From Myxococcales bacterium (lineage in GTDB: Bacteria; Myxococcota_A; Polyangia; Polyangiales; Ga0077539), in contig JAAFIF010000003.1 of the NCBI GenBank assembly GCA_013298625.1, forward strand, positions 62,001 to 126,000: a stretch of 64,000 nt of DNA, read 5' to 3'. The translations under genes were made by a program, and so were the position numbers. Positions 11,631 to 24,923 of this stretch are shown here, piece by piece (the stretch's first letter is position 1; each line of letters opens with the position of its first letter). The notes below the pieces were generated by a model. The model did no database searches. It was given only the letters and a program-made list of their open reading frames with translations, and was not told the DNA's origin.

Positions 11631-13948
11631 GCGCCGCGCGCCGTGGCTTGAATTCGTGTGCGTTGCTAGCGCTGGCGGTCGCCGCGCAGGGGTGCCCTCG
11701 GCAACCGACGGTGCTGCACGTGCGCGTGCGCAGTGATTTTGGCGAGGCCGAGGTGCGCAGCGTGCGCGCGGACGTGCGGTGGGCGGGCGCCAACGGAGCG
11801 GCGATCGGGCACATGGACGGCGGCCCTCCCGAGTACGAGCTCACGCAGCCGGGGGGCGTGGTGGTGCGGAGGTTTCCTGGGACGATCGTGGTGGCGCCGA
11901 CGGTGGTGCGGGACAACGTCCCGGTCGACGTGGTGCTGCGGGTCGTCCCGGCGCAGCTCGAATCGGCGGCGTTCGAAGTGAAGGCGCGCGTGCGCTTTGC
12001 GAGAGAGCGCACGAGCGTGCTCGACGTGTTCGTCCCGAGCCTGTGCGGTGACCCTGCGGTGCGCGATCGCTGCCTGCAGCGCACGATCGCCGAGGGCGTC
12101 GAGTACACGTGCGCGGGCGAGGGCGAGGACCCGTGCGTTCCGCTGGTCGAGCAGAGCGCGGTGCCCTATCAGCCCGACTCGAGCGCGCCCGCCGTGGACG
12201 CGCGCGCGAGGGACGCGAGCCTCGATGCCAACCCTGACGCCCGTCCCGACGCGACTCCCGACGCGAGCGTGACCAGCGGCCATCCGGGCACGGTCACGCC
12301 AGCGATCAACGCGGTGTACAGCGGCGTGCCGACGACGTTTCGAGTGCGAATCGACACCGATTGCGCGGGCGCGGACGAGGTGCGCGTGCGCTTCTGTCCG
12401 CGCGTCGTCGGGGTCAACAGCGAGTGTACCCCGGGCGGCCCGTACGACGGCATGACAGGGACCGCCATGCTCTCTGGCTGCAGCGCCGCTTCGATCGTCG
12501 ACGTGAGCGCGCCGCTCGTGCTCGCATCGCCGACCTCTCTGCTCTGGCGCGCCGAGTACTGGCGCGCGGGCGCCCGCGTCGGGATGGCTTCTCCCTGGCG
12601 TCGATTCACCGTTCGTCGCGTGGGACTCGCGGCGGCGACGATGCTCTCGATGCGCCCTGACTTCGACGAAGACGGCCTCGGCGACCTCGTCACGAGCGCG
12701 CCGGCGGTCGGTCAGCTCTTCTATGCGCTCGGCACACAAATTCAAATGGGCGCTCCAGCGGTGAGCGCCGCGCAGTGGCCTGCGGTCGAGCCCGTGATGA
12801 TCGCCGGTCAGCTCTCACCCGTGCCGTCGCGGTCGGGCTTCGGCGCGGCCATCACCTTCGTGGGCAACGCCGAGGCCAACGCAGACACGGACCTTCTCGT
12901 CGGAGACCCGGCCGCCAACTCGGGCCGCGGCTGGGTGCACCGCTTTCGTTGGGACGCGAGCGGACCGCGCTTCAACAGCAGCGACGCGCTCGTCGGGTCG
13001 GTCACCGACGTCGCGTTCGGTCAGACCGTCGCGGCTGGAGACTTCGACGGTGACGGTTATCCCGACGTGCTCGTCGGCGCGCCTGGGACCAACGGGGGTG
13101 ACGGCGCGGTCTATCTCTACCAGGGCAACGCAAACGGGTTCACGGCAGGCGGCGTGGGGCGACGACCGCTCTCGCTCGTCGGCGCGAGGGGACGAATGGG
13201 CTCGGCGCTCGCGGCGGGCTGCGACGTCAACGGCGACGGCCTCGCGGACGCGGTCGTGGCCTCGCCGTCGATCCCCGTGGCAGTGGGCAGCGGCGTCGTG
13301 AAGGTGTTTCTCGGCGCTCGCGCTTCGGTGCTCGCGATGGGCAGCGCGATCGACGTGCGATCCCCGGACCCGACGCTCGATGGCTTCGGCGTCAACGTCG
13401 CCTGCGACGGTGATTTCAATGGCGATGGCTACGCAGACGTCGCCGTCGCGACCGCGGGTCGAAGCTCGATTCCTTCTGTGTTCGTGTTCGCTGGCGGACC
13501 GAACGTCGCGCGCGACGGGCTCATGGTGCTCGGTCGATTGCCGGCGCTCGCGAGCGGCGACGAGCTCGGCGCCTCGCTCAGCTTCGCGCGGCTCGCGGAC
13601 GTCCCTGGTGACGTGCTCGTGATCGGCGAGCCCGCGACCGCGACCGTGTCCGGCGGCTTCACCAAGCTCTGGGCGTTCAGCGATCTCGCGAATCCTCGGG
13701 CGCTCTCCGGAACGCCGGACATCGTAGGCACCCGCTTCGGAGCGGCCGTTCAAGTGCTCGGCGACCTCGACGTCGCCGGCGACGGACGGGACGAGCTCGC
13801 TGTCGGAAACCCGCTGTTCGCGAGCGGCTTCGGACAGGTTGAAATCCTGCATTTCAACTCGTTCTCGATGATGCCCGTGCTCGGACGGCGGACCGTCGCG
13901 CCCGCCATGCCCGTCAACGGTCAGTTTGGCGCCGCCATGAGCCGCTGA
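11627..13948 (+). CDS. FG-GAP repeat surface lipoprotein (cassette copy 1)
   Basis: 773 residues. A signal peptide ends at a lipobox-like Cys23 ('AAQGC'). An N-terminal beta domain (about 25-165) is shared with the proteins at 8509 and 16677 and ends in a Cys-rich stretch ('CLQRTIAEGVEYTCAGEGED'). A 'DARPDATPDAS' linker follows, then a short domain and a C-terminal integrin-alpha-like propeller. The propeller has FG-GAP/calcium loops such as 'GDFDGDGYPDVLVGAPG', 'CDVNGDGLADAVVASP' and 'GDFNGDGYADVAVATAG'. Such propellers are extracellular ligand or adhesion modules. The start overlaps the upstream stop (ATGA). Ligand unknown. Confidence 0.88.
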   Translation: MSAARRGLNSCALLALAVAAQGCPRQPTVLHVRVRSDFGEAEVRSVRADVRWAGANGAAIGHMDGGPPEYELTQPGGVVVRRFPGTIVVAPTVVRDNVPVDVVLRVVPAQLESAAFEVKARVRFARERTSVLDVFVPSLCGDPAVRDRCLQRTIAEGVEYTCAGEGEDPCVPLVEQSAVPYQPDSSAPAVDARARDASLDANPDARPDATPDASVTSGHPGTVTPAINAVYSGVPTTFRVRIDTDCAGADEVRVRFCPRVVGVNSECTPGGPYDGMTGTAMLSGCSAASIVDVSAPLVLASPTSLLWRAEYWRAGARVGMASPWRRFTVRRVGLAAATMLSMRPDFDEDGLGDLVTSAPAVGQLFYALGTQIQMGAPAVSAAQWPAVEPVMIAGQLSPVPSRSGFGAAITFVGNAEANADTDLLVGDPAANSGRGWVHRFRWDASGPRFNSSDALVGSVTDVAFGQTVAAGDFDGDGYPDVLVGAPGTNGGDGAVYLYQGNANGFTAGGVGRRPLSLVGARGRMGSALAAGCDVNGDGLADAVVASPSIPVAVGSGVVKVFLGARASVLAMGSAIDVRSPDPTLDGFGVNVACDGDFNGDGYADVAVATAGRSSIPSVFVFAGGPNVARDGLMVLGRLPALASGDELGASLSFARLADVPGDVLVIGEPATATVSGGFTKLWAFSDLANPRALSGTPDIVGTRFGAAVQVLGDLDVAGDGRDELAVGNPLFASGFGQVEILHFNSFSMMPVLGRRTVAPAMPVNGQFGAAMSR

Positions 13949-14013
13949 GCGGAGTCATGGCTCGTTTGGTCCTGCGGTTGTCCGACGTCCATGCGTCGAC
14001 TACTGTCTAGGTT

Positions 14014-14033
14014 CGGTCCCCAATTGGGGGCCG
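14014..14033. promoter_or_regulatory. GC-rich palindrome upstream of the second kinase
   Basis: The leader of the second cassette carries a near-perfect palindrome, CGGTCCCCAATTGGGGGCCG, centred on AATT and 20 bp before the chosen ATG of the kinase. It could be an operator or an RNA hairpin. Nothing like it is seen before the first kinase. No binding protein can be named. Confidence 0.3.
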
Positions 14034-14053
14034 AGCCCAGAGTGCCCCCCCCG

Positions 14054-15667
<1,614 letters not shown>

Positions 15668-15684
15668 AGAGAAGCGGGCACACA

Positions 15685-16656
15685 ATGGCGGCTGTGAAAC
15701 GGGTCGCAGCGCTCTTCTCTCTCTCGTGCGTGCTGACAACGACGTCAGCGATCGCTCAACAACAGCAGCCAACCGCAGGGCAGGGGCCACAAGCGTCGCA
15801 GGCTCCTGTGCGCGTGCAGTCGGCGGACGAGCTCGCCGCGCGCGCGGCCTTCGATCGCGGCGTACAGGCGCTCGAAGACTCGCGCTTCTCCGAGGCGCAG
15901 TCGGCGTTCGAAGAGTCTTTTCGGCGCAACCCGCTGCCCGTGGTGCTCTTCAACCTCGCGTTTGCGTACCGCGGGCTCGGTCGCAACCGAGACGCGATCG
16001 GGACGCTCGAGCGCTACCTGCAAGACCCCGGCGCGACCGAAGCGGACATGCAGCAGAACGCGCGCGACGAGATCGCCCGGATGCGCGCGACGCTCGTTCA
16101 CTTGAACGTGCGCCCGACGCCCGCGGCTGCGAGCGTGCTGATCGACGGTCGTCGCGTGACGATGGAGGGCGGCGTCGCCGTGGTCGACCCCGGTCGTCGC
16201 GTGCTCGAAGTGATGCTCGACGGGTTTCGCCCGCACCGAGAAGAGCGTGTGTTTCAGCCGGGCGAACGCGCGGTGGCTGAAGTGACGCTGGCCATCATCG
16301 ACGACGCAGGTCGACTGCGCGTCGAGCCGTCGGTCCCGAGCGCGCGCGTCACCATTGATGGGACCTTCGCAGGGACGGGCATCGTCGAGCGCCCCGCGCG
16401 CCTCGGCATGCACCGCGTGGTGATCTCTGCGGACGGATACACCCCGCTCGAGCGTACGGTGCGCGTCGGCGGCACCGGGCTCGTGCGCGTCGACGCTGTG
16501 CTGCAACGGCCGCGCTCGAACCCCTGGCCGTGGCTCGGGCCCACCATCGGCGTGGTCTCTGCCGTCGCGATCGGCCTGACGAGCTGGGCCGTCGCCGACG
16601 CGCTCGCGCCGCGATTGCCGCCGAATCCGCCCAATTGCTGGGACTGCTTGGACTGA
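15685..16656 (+). CDS. TPR-PEGA domain envelope protein (cassette copy 2)
   Basis: 323 residues with a signal peptide ending at 'TSAIAQ' and a Gln-rich start to the mature protein. TPR-like helices include 'ALEDSRFSEAQSAFEESFRR' and 'NLAFAYRGLGRNRDAIGTLE'. Two PEGA units follow ('AAASVLIDGRRV' and 'PSARVTIDGTFAGTGI'), then a C-terminal hydrophobic helix. Long identical blocks with the protein at 10686 ('LQRPRSNPWPW', 'VRVGGTGLVRVDA') show they arose by duplication. The C-terminus ends in a short Cys/Asp tail ('NCWDCLD'), whereas copy 1 has a 'DACC' motif at the same place. Confidence 0.85.
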   Translation: MAAVKRVAALFSLSCVLTTTSAIAQQQQPTAGQGPQASQAPVRVQSADELAARAAFDRGVQALEDSRFSEAQSAFEESFRRNPLPVVLFNLAFAYRGLGRNRDAIGTLERYLQDPGATEADMQQNARDEIARMRATLVHLNVRPTPAAASVLIDGRRVTMEGGVAVVDPGRRVLEVMLDGFRPHREERVFQPGERAVAEVTLAIIDDAGRLRVEPSVPSARVTIDGTFAGTGIVERPARLGMHRVVISADGYTPLERTVRVGGTGLVRVDAVLQRPRSNPWPWLGPTIGVVSAVAIGLTSWAVADALAPRLPPNPPNCWDCLD

Positions 16657-16676
16657 ACGCGAGAGCGAGGCGAGTG

Positions 16677-19043
16677 ATGAACAAACGCAACAAGACCTGG
16701 CTTCACGCTGGATTCGCGCTGCTCTCGGCGCTCTCGATCGCGAGCTGCACCAAGAAGCGCACCGCGATCGTCCTTTGGATGAACTCGGACATCCCGCGCG
16801 CCGCGTGGGACACGGTGAAGATCACGGCGACGGGCACGGGCGCGGGCGCGCCGGTCGAGTACTACTCGTCGCAAGAGTTTCGGCCCAACGCAGGCGGCAT
16901 GGAGCTGCCGATCCCAGGCTCGCTGCAGCTCTTGCAAGAGCGCGGAGAGAGCAGCGTCGAGGTCACCGTCGAGGTCGCGCTGCGAGAGGGCAACGGCACA
17001 GCTTTTCAAGTGAAGGCGAAGGCGCGATTCAACGCAGAGCAGTGGCGACAGCTCACGGTGTTCTTGCCGTACCAGTGCTCGGACGAGGCGATTCGACGGC
17101 AGTGCTCCGAGCGCTCGGCGCGCGAGGGCGTCGAGTACACGTGTGGCGCCGCGGGCGCGGACCCGTGCGTGCTCGTGACGCGCAACGAGCTGCAGGTGTT
17201 CGAGCCAGACTCGGGCGTCCCGTCGTTGCCCGACGCGAGCGCGCCGTCGATGGACGCGACGGTCGAAGCCGGCATGGACGCGAGCGCGCCGGACTCGATG
17301 CCGGATTCAGCGCCTGATTCGATGCCTGATTCGATGCCGGACGTCGTGCAGATGGCGGGCATGCCGCACGCGCCCGTCGCGCCGGTGTGGCCGCGATCGG
17401 GCGCGTATTTCACAGGGATGCGCCCGACGGTCTCGGTGAGGCTGCCCGCGGAGTGCGCGGGCGCGACAGGGCTCGAGCTCGTGTTGTGTCCGTCCCTCGC
17501 GCCGACGGGCGACGATTGTGCGGGCGGCATTCGCATCACGGATCCGACGGTGACGAGCTGCTCGGGACAGCTTCGCTCGGTGCAGATCCCCGCGGGAAGC
17601 GCGCCGAGGACGAACGGAACGTGGAGCTGGGCCGCGCGCGTGGTCACGGACACCCCGATGCTGCTGCGACGCGGGCCGTTGAGCTTTCGCGCGATGGGCC
17701 TGCACGCCAACACTGCGATGAACGGCCAGACGTCGATCCTCGGCGTCGTACCGGACATGGACGGCGACGGGCGCGGGGATCTTCTCGTGGGGAGCGCGCC
17801 GTTCTACACGTTTACGCCGGTTCCTGCGGCGTACGCGCCGATGAGCGCGGTGGCGATGGCCGCGGCGATGATGGCGACCCCGACGGTCTCTGTGCTGGCG
17901 CCGTTTCCCTTGGCTGGCGCCGGGGGGATGGGCTCGTTCGGGACCACGATGCTCACGCTCGGCGACGCCGAGCTCGACGGAAGCAACGACGTGCTGTTCA
18001 CCGACCCGTTCGACTCGATGAACGGCAGCACTGGGTTTCGCTTCGTGTACTCGTCCTCGCTCGCCCCACGGGCGATGCAGCCGACCCTCCCGCTCATCGC
18101 TCCGCCGCAGCCGAGCTTCGGCGAAGCCGCAGCGAGCGCGGACTTCAACCGCGACGGGTTCGTCGACCTCATCGTGAGCTCGCCCAACGTCAGCGTGCCA
18201 GGGCCGCAGGTCATCTACGGGAGCGCGACGGGCTTCAGCGCGACGTCCACCACGCTGTCCGCTCCCGCCTCTGCGCTCTCGTTCGGCTCAGCGATCGCCG
18301 CGGGCTGCGACATCAACGGCGACGGGTTTCCGGACGCTGTCGTCAGCGGCTCGGAGGGCTTCAGCACGGGCGTGGTCGCGATCTACTTCGGCGGGATGTC
18401 GGGTCTGTCCACGACCCCTGCGTTTTCGATCTCCCAGGCCAGCACGGACTCGCTGGCAGCTCCGCCGGGAGCAGGCATCGGCGCGTCGCTCGCGTGCAAC
18501 GGAGACTTCAACAACGATGGCTTCGCAGACATCGCGATCGGCGCGCTCGACGGCGAGGCCAACCTCCGCGGCGGCGTGCTCGTCCTCGGCGGCGGCACAT
18601 CGGGCTCGCCCATCACGCGCGTGCTGCACAGCGATCGCGGGTCCATGACCGAGAACACCAACTTCGGCTCGGAGGTCGAGTTCGTCGGTCACGTCGTCGG
18701 CGGCGACCCCACGCTCGCCGTGGGCACCCCGCACCTCAATCGCAGCATCGGCGGCGTCTCGCTCATGGTGAGCCGCTCGGGGAGCGTGGCGACACAAAAC
18801 ATCGCGTCCTCGGACCTCGCGACGGTTGGGCAGTTCGGCTACCGACTGCGCTACCTCGGGCCCATCGGTCCGATGGGCGAAGAGGGCTTCGTCGTGGGCG
18901 TTCCGTTCGCGGGCGGCGACCAGTCCGGCCGCGTCGAGCTGTTTCGCGCGAACGCGAGCAACGCGATCCCGTACGTCGCGTTCAATATTCCCGCGCCAGG
19001 CTCGCTCATGGGCACGCGTTACGGCGGCAACTTCGCGCGCTGA
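16677..19043 (+). CDS. FG-GAP repeat surface lipoprotein (cassette copy 2)
   Basis: 788 residues with a clear lipobox 'SIASC' (Cys24). The order matches the protein at 11627: N-terminal beta domain opening with 'NSDIPRAAWDTVKI', Cys-rich end 'REGVEYTCGAAGADPC', and a Ser/Pro/Asp/Met linker with tandem 'PDSMPDS' units. The FG-GAP propeller includes 'PDMDGDGRGDLLVGSAP', 'CDINGDGFPDAVVSG' and 'GDFNNDGFADIAIGALDG'. It probably sits on the cell surface and binds calcium in the propeller loops. It closes the second cassette and is followed by 143 bp without a gene. Confidence 0.88.
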   Translation: MNKRNKTWLHAGFALLSALSIASCTKKRTAIVLWMNSDIPRAAWDTVKITATGTGAGAPVEYYSSQEFRPNAGGMELPIPGSLQLLQERGESSVEVTVEVALREGNGTAFQVKAKARFNAEQWRQLTVFLPYQCSDEAIRRQCSERSAREGVEYTCGAAGADPCVLVTRNELQVFEPDSGVPSLPDASAPSMDATVEAGMDASAPDSMPDSAPDSMPDSMPDVVQMAGMPHAPVAPVWPRSGAYFTGMRPTVSVRLPAECAGATGLELVLCPSLAPTGDDCAGGIRITDPTVTSCSGQLRSVQIPAGSAPRTNGTWSWAARVVTDTPMLLRRGPLSFRAMGLHANTAMNGQTSILGVVPDMDGDGRGDLLVGSAPFYTFTPVPAAYAPMSAVAMAAAMMATPTVSVLAPFPLAGAGGMGSFGTTMLTLGDAELDGSNDVLFTDPFDSMNGSTGFRFVYSSSLAPRAMQPTLPLIAPPQPSFGEAAASADFNRDGFVDLIVSSPNVSVPGPQVIYGSATGFSATSTTLSAPASALSFGSAIAAGCDINGDGFPDAVVSGSEGFSTGVVAIYFGGMSGLSTTPAFSISQASTDSLAAPPGAGIGASLACNGDFNNDGFADIAIGALDGEANLRGGVLVLGGGTSGSPITRVLHSDRGSMTENTNFGSEVEFVGHVVGGDPTLAVGTPHLNRSIGGVSLMVSRSGSVATQNIASSDLATVGQFGYRLRYLGPIGPMGEEGFVVGVPFAGGDQSGRVELFRANASNAIPYVAFNIPAPGSLMGTRYGGNFAR

Positions 19044-19186
19044 AATTGCGCGAGGGGCGCGGGGGGCATCGGGGGTGGTGATGACTGCGCGCGAGGGTCA
19101 TCAACGGGGCTTATGGTGCCAGTGAGCGAATCGTTGCCATTCGCGCATTGACGGGGGGCGCTACTCGGGCAAATTCCCGGGCTATC

Positions 19187-21907
<2,721 letters not shown>

Positions 21908-21927
21908 CCCTCGGCTGAGCGGGGGGC

Positions 21928-22845
21928 TCAGTCGTCGAACACCGCAGCGAGGGTGGGCGCGGTCACTGCGCGCGCAATCCAAGCGCGAATTCGCTCGGGT
22001 TGCGCGCACGCATCGATGCGCGCCTCGGTCTGCGCGTCCACCGCGAAGCCCCGCGCGTTGAGCACCTCGCGTAGCCCGAGGGCAGCGCCGCGAGCTTCAC
22101 CGCGAGCTTCACCCCGGGCTTCACCGCGGGCTTCGCCGCGGGCTTCACCCCGGACTTCACCCCGGGCTTCTGCGCGTGCCTCTGCTTCTGCGAACAGACG
22201 ATCGGTCTCTGCGTCGATCTGCTGATACCTCATGGTGTCTTCCTCCGTCTCTTCGTCGGTCCCCGTCATCCTGGCGAGATCGTCGCGTACGCGCAAGAGC
22301 ACGCGGCGCACGATGGGCAGCTCCCACGCGTCGGGGGGAAGGGCTCTCGCGTCGTCGATGGCCGCCGAGAGGTCCGCGTCGCGGCCCATCAAGCGAAGCA
22401 TGAGCGTGTCTCGAGTGCGCGGCAGCTCTCTCACGACGACGATCCGCGGCAGTTTTCTGAGCGAACTCGTGTACACGCCGCGCGACCACGCGGCGTCTTC
22501 GCGCAGTCCCCACGCGGCGATCGCAGACCTCGCGAGTCCAGGCGACACGATCCACAGCGCTCGCTCGCCGTCTTCATCGGCGCGCAGCAAGGACACGCGG
22601 GCCATGCATCGATCGACGTCGGACAGCGAAGGAACCCTCGAGAACGGCTCGATCGCACACTTCTCGCGCACCATTCGGCCGAGCATCGCGCGCCGCGCGA
22701 GCGGTGAGACATCCTCAGGAGGATCGACGATGGCGTCCGTGTAGAGCGCGTCGCGCGTGACCGGATCTTGAATCGAGACGGTGCACTCGATCGAGCACAC
22801 GGCTTCGATCACGCCTTTGGCCAACAGGTCGAACGGCGCTTTCAT
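21928..22845 (-). CDS. Rpn/PD-(D/E)XK-like protein with RGEA tandem repeat
   Basis: 305 residues from ATG 22845; an in-frame ATG at 22878 would add 11 residues. The N-terminus 'KAPFDLLAKGVIEAV' and the helix 'RDTLMLRLMGRDADLSAAID' recall Rpn/YhgA-like putative nuclease families, common in multiple copies in myxobacteria and cyanobacteria. I cannot confirm the nuclease residues. Residues about 210-235 are a highly charged coiled-coil-like stretch with five successive near-identical 'GEAR' units encoded by a 12-bp tandem repeat (about 22080-22165). A short helical tail follows. It converges on aconitase, 20 bp apart. Confidence 0.5.
   Translation of the reverse strand: MKAPFDLLAKGVIEAVCSIECTVSIQDPVTRDALYTDAIVDPPEDVSPLARRAMLGRMVREKCAIEPFSRVPSLSDVDRCMARVSLLRADEDGERALWIVSPGLARSAIAAWGLREDAAWSRGVYTSSLRKLPRIVVVRELPRTRDTLMLRLMGRDADLSAAIDDARALPPDAWELPIVRRVLLRVRDDLARMTGTDEETEEDTMRYQQIDAETDRLFAEAEARAEARGEVRGEARGEARGEARGEARGEARGAALGLREVLNARGFAVDAQTEARIDACAQPERIRAWIARAVTAPTLAAVFDD
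22080..22165. repeat. 12-bp in-frame tandem repeat (RGEA codons)
   Basis: Seven or so imperfect copies of a 12-bp unit of the type CGGGCTTCACCC/CGAGCTTCACCG lie inside the leftward gene and encode Arg-Gly-Glu-Ala units. This is a coding tandem repeat of the kind that can vary in number between strains, not a CRISPR: there are no spacers. Confidence 0.8.
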
Positions 22846-22971
22846 CGCGGCTCGCGGCGCGTGCAACGCGACGGCCATCGCGAGCGAGCGCTATTTCACA
22901 GCGGTTTTTGCGCTCGCTCCTGGCGGTCCGCCATGGCGGCCGCCACCTCCGCCACTGGCGGGGGGCGCGAG

Positions 22972-23289
22972 CTACACCCGCGCGCACGCCTCGACGATCA
23001 ACGAGTGCTCAGTGTGCAGCAGCTCATCGGGGCGCGATCGCTTGCCCGCGCCGGTGACGGCGATGACGGTTCCGGTGAGCTCGACGAGCGCGTCGGAGTC
23101 GATCGCGACGCGCGTGTACACCATGATCTGTCGCTGATCTTCGAGGTCGAAGTACTCGCTCTCGGTGTCGGGGACCATCGCGGTCATGTGCTGCCACGGG
23201 ACGCGCGACACGCGGCCGCGCACGCGCACGCGCTGATCGACGTGTGACGAGAGCTGCGAATACGAGACGAGAGGCGGCGCAGCGTGCAT
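22972..23289 (-). CDS. Small OB-fold-like hypothetical protein
   Basis: 105 residues, cytoplasmic, no signal peptide. The pattern 'QRVRVRGRVSRVPWQHM' ... 'YFDLEDQRQIMVYTR' ... 'LVELTGTVIAVTG' looks like a five-stranded OB fold of the tRNA_anti/bOF type, but I know no named family. It is followed on the same strand, 126 bp on, by the RGEA-repeat protein and is divergent from the exonuclease gene. Function unknown. Confidence 0.5.
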   Translation of the reverse strand: MHAAPPLVSYSQLSSHVDQRVRVRGRVSRVPWQHMTAMVPDTESEYFDLEDQRQIMVYTRVAIDSDALVELTGTVIAVTGAGKRSRPDELLHTEHSLIVEACARV

Positions 23290-23378
23290 CGCCGCGATCG
23301 TAGGGCATCGCCGGGCGGTGCGCAGGCGCCGTGAACGGGCTGCGCCTTTCTCGCCATCGTCGCGGCGCGTGCTCTAAA

Positions 23379-24152
23379 ATGGCCGGTGAACATCATATGG
23401 GACACGCGCACGCTTGCGGTTGCTTTCCGACCGGACAGGTCTACCCGGGAATCGCTGCGCTCAAAGGCGCAGGCCCCCCGCCGGTCATCGGTCTCGCGAC
23501 GGACCTTCCGTCAGGGGACGCGCTGAGGGACGTTCCCCTCGCGGTGATCGACACCGAAACGACCGGAAAAGACCCGCAGCGCGGCGATCGCATCATCGAG
23601 GTCGCCGTCGTTCACTACGACAAGGGCGCGGTCACCAATCGCTACTCGTTGCTCGTCGACCCCACCATCCCGATCCCCGCGGAAGCGAGCGCCGTGCACG
23701 GGATCTCCGACGCGGACGTGAAGGGCAAGCCCCGCTTCGAAGCGGTCGCCAAGCAGATCGCGCAGTGGCTCGAAGGACGCGTGCCGGTCGCATACAACGC
23801 GAGCTTCGATCGCACGTTCATATACGCCGAGATGCGCCGGGCGGGCGTCGCTCCGTCCACGCAGATGTCTGCGCCGCCAGCGCTGCGCACGAACGTCGAG
23901 TGGGTGGACCCGCTCGTGTGGGCGCGCATCGCGCAGCCCGAGGCCAAGGGCTTCAAGCTCGGGATGGTCGCCGAGCGCTTGGGCGTCAGCCTCGTCAACG
24001 CTCACCGCGCGACGGACGACGCCGAGGCCGCGGGCACCGTCCTGCTCGAACTGCTCAAAATGCAGGGAAATCCCACGTATCGCGACGCCATTCGCCAGCA
24101 GAAGGACGCCGTCGCGGGTTGGGGCAACCGCTTCGGCGGCGGCCGTCGCTAA
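23379..24152 (+). CDS. DEDDh 3'-5' exonuclease (DnaQ/epsilon-like)
   Basis: 257 residues. The four acidic residues and His of the DEDDh superfamily are visible: 'AVIDTETTG' (ExoI), 'YNASFDRTF' (ExoII) and 'NAHRATDDAEA' (ExoIII, His and Asp). It resembles the proofreading epsilon subunit fold and could act in proofreading or repair. The N-terminal about 55 residues are an extension with a His/Cys-rich start ('GHAHACGC'), which might bind metal; the start could instead be ATG 23397. It stands alone, 89 bp from a divergent gene. Confidence 0.8.
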   Translation: MAGEHHMGHAHACGCFPTGQVYPGIAALKGAGPPPVIGLATDLPSGDALRDVPLAVIDTETTGKDPQRGDRIIEVAVVHYDKGAVTNRYSLLVDPTIPIPAEASAVHGISDADVKGKPRFEAVAKQIAQWLEGRVPVAYNASFDRTFIYAEMRRAGVAPSTQMSAPPALRTNVEWVDPLVWARIAQPEAKGFKLGMVAERLGVSLVNAHRATDDAEAAGTVLLELLKMQGNPTYRDAIRQQKDAVAGWGNRFGGGRR

Positions 24153-24306
24153 GAGCTGGTTTCAGAACCGGACCGAGCTGCGCAAAGAGACGCAAGTGCT
24201 GCAAGGAGAGCGTTCGAAGACGGGCTGGACGCCCGTCGAGAACGGTCGACGCCGCAGGGCGCCGCGGATCTGCCGTGCAGCGACGGGAGGTTTTGAATCC
24301 AGCTCT
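24152..24306. repeat. Roughly 155-bp gene-less element with terminal inverted repeats
   Basis: The space between the exonuclease gene and a convergent lipoprotein gene is filled by a segment bounded by imperfect 18-bp inverted repeats: AGAGCTGGTTTCAGAACC (24152-24169) and GGTTTTGAATCCAGCTCT (24289-24306), pairing at 16 of 18 positions. Inside is a perfect 7-bp hairpin, GACGGGC-TGGAC-GCCCGTC. It has no ORF of its own. It could be a MITE-like mobile element or a long folded RNA or bidirectional terminator. Confidence 0.5.
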
Positions 24307-24314
24307 AAGGCGGC

Positions 24315-24923
24315 TCACTCGCTGATCGCGAGCTGCGTCGTCTCTGCGCGGCACGCGCGGCCGAGCTCTGCGCTCGCGGCGAGTCGTCCTCCCACGCGCA
24401 AGACCATCGTGTCGAACGGCAGCGAGCCCTGCGCGCGATCGGGCGCGCGCACGACGAGCACCGCGCCCTCTGTCCCGACCGTGAGCCGCGAGCCGTCGGG
24501 CGTGAGCTGAGAGGGCTCTCTCTCTCGGCACGCCGCCGGCTCTTGTCCGTACGTCCCTTCGAGCGTGGCGGGGACCATTTCGTCGCAGCTGCGACGGGTC
24601 GGACACGTGTTCATCACCAGCGCGTACCGAGCGATCGGGCGCGTGGGGTCGCCGCAGCTCGTGAGCGTCGCGCGCGCGCCGCAGTTGCCGAGCTCGCCGC
24701 GCACGGGCGGCGTAAACGTCACGCGATGACAGCCTCCGCTCGCGTCGAAGAGCTTCACCGCCCACGCGCGCTCGATCTGATCGAGGTCGTCCGGCAGCGC
24801 TCCCTCTGCGACGACCCGGTCGATCGTGACGGGGCAGCGGTCCTCTGTCGGGCCGGTGCGCGCGCTCGCTCCGCAGTGGGCAACGGCGAGCGAGAGGGCA
24901 AGGGTGAGCGTCCTTCGATTCAT
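24315..24923 (-). CDS. Hypothetical Cys-rich lipoprotein
   Basis: 202 residues with a short signal and probable lipobox 'LAVAHC' (Cys17). Ten or so cysteines in the mature part ('GNCGARATLTSCGDPTRP', 'NTCPTRRSCDE') suggest disulfides outside the cytoplasm. Its ATG overlaps the stop of the upstream membrane kinase by 4 bp (ATGA), so the two are co-translated and may function together. No family recognised. Confidence 0.65.
   Translation of the reverse strand: MNRRTLTLALSLAVAHCGASARTGPTEDRCPVTIDRVVAEGALPDDLDQIERAWAVKLFDASGGCHRVTFTPPVRGELGNCGARATLTSCGDPTRPIARYALVMNTCPTRRSCDEMVPATLEGTYGQEPAACREREPSQLTPDGSRLTVGTEGAVLVVRAPDRAQGSLPFDTMVLRVGGRLAASAELGRACRAETTQLAISE

Noticed and set aside
22080..22165. 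Short repeats that could be taken for a CRISPR array
   Set aside because: Units are directly contiguous without spacers and keep the reading frame of a protein.
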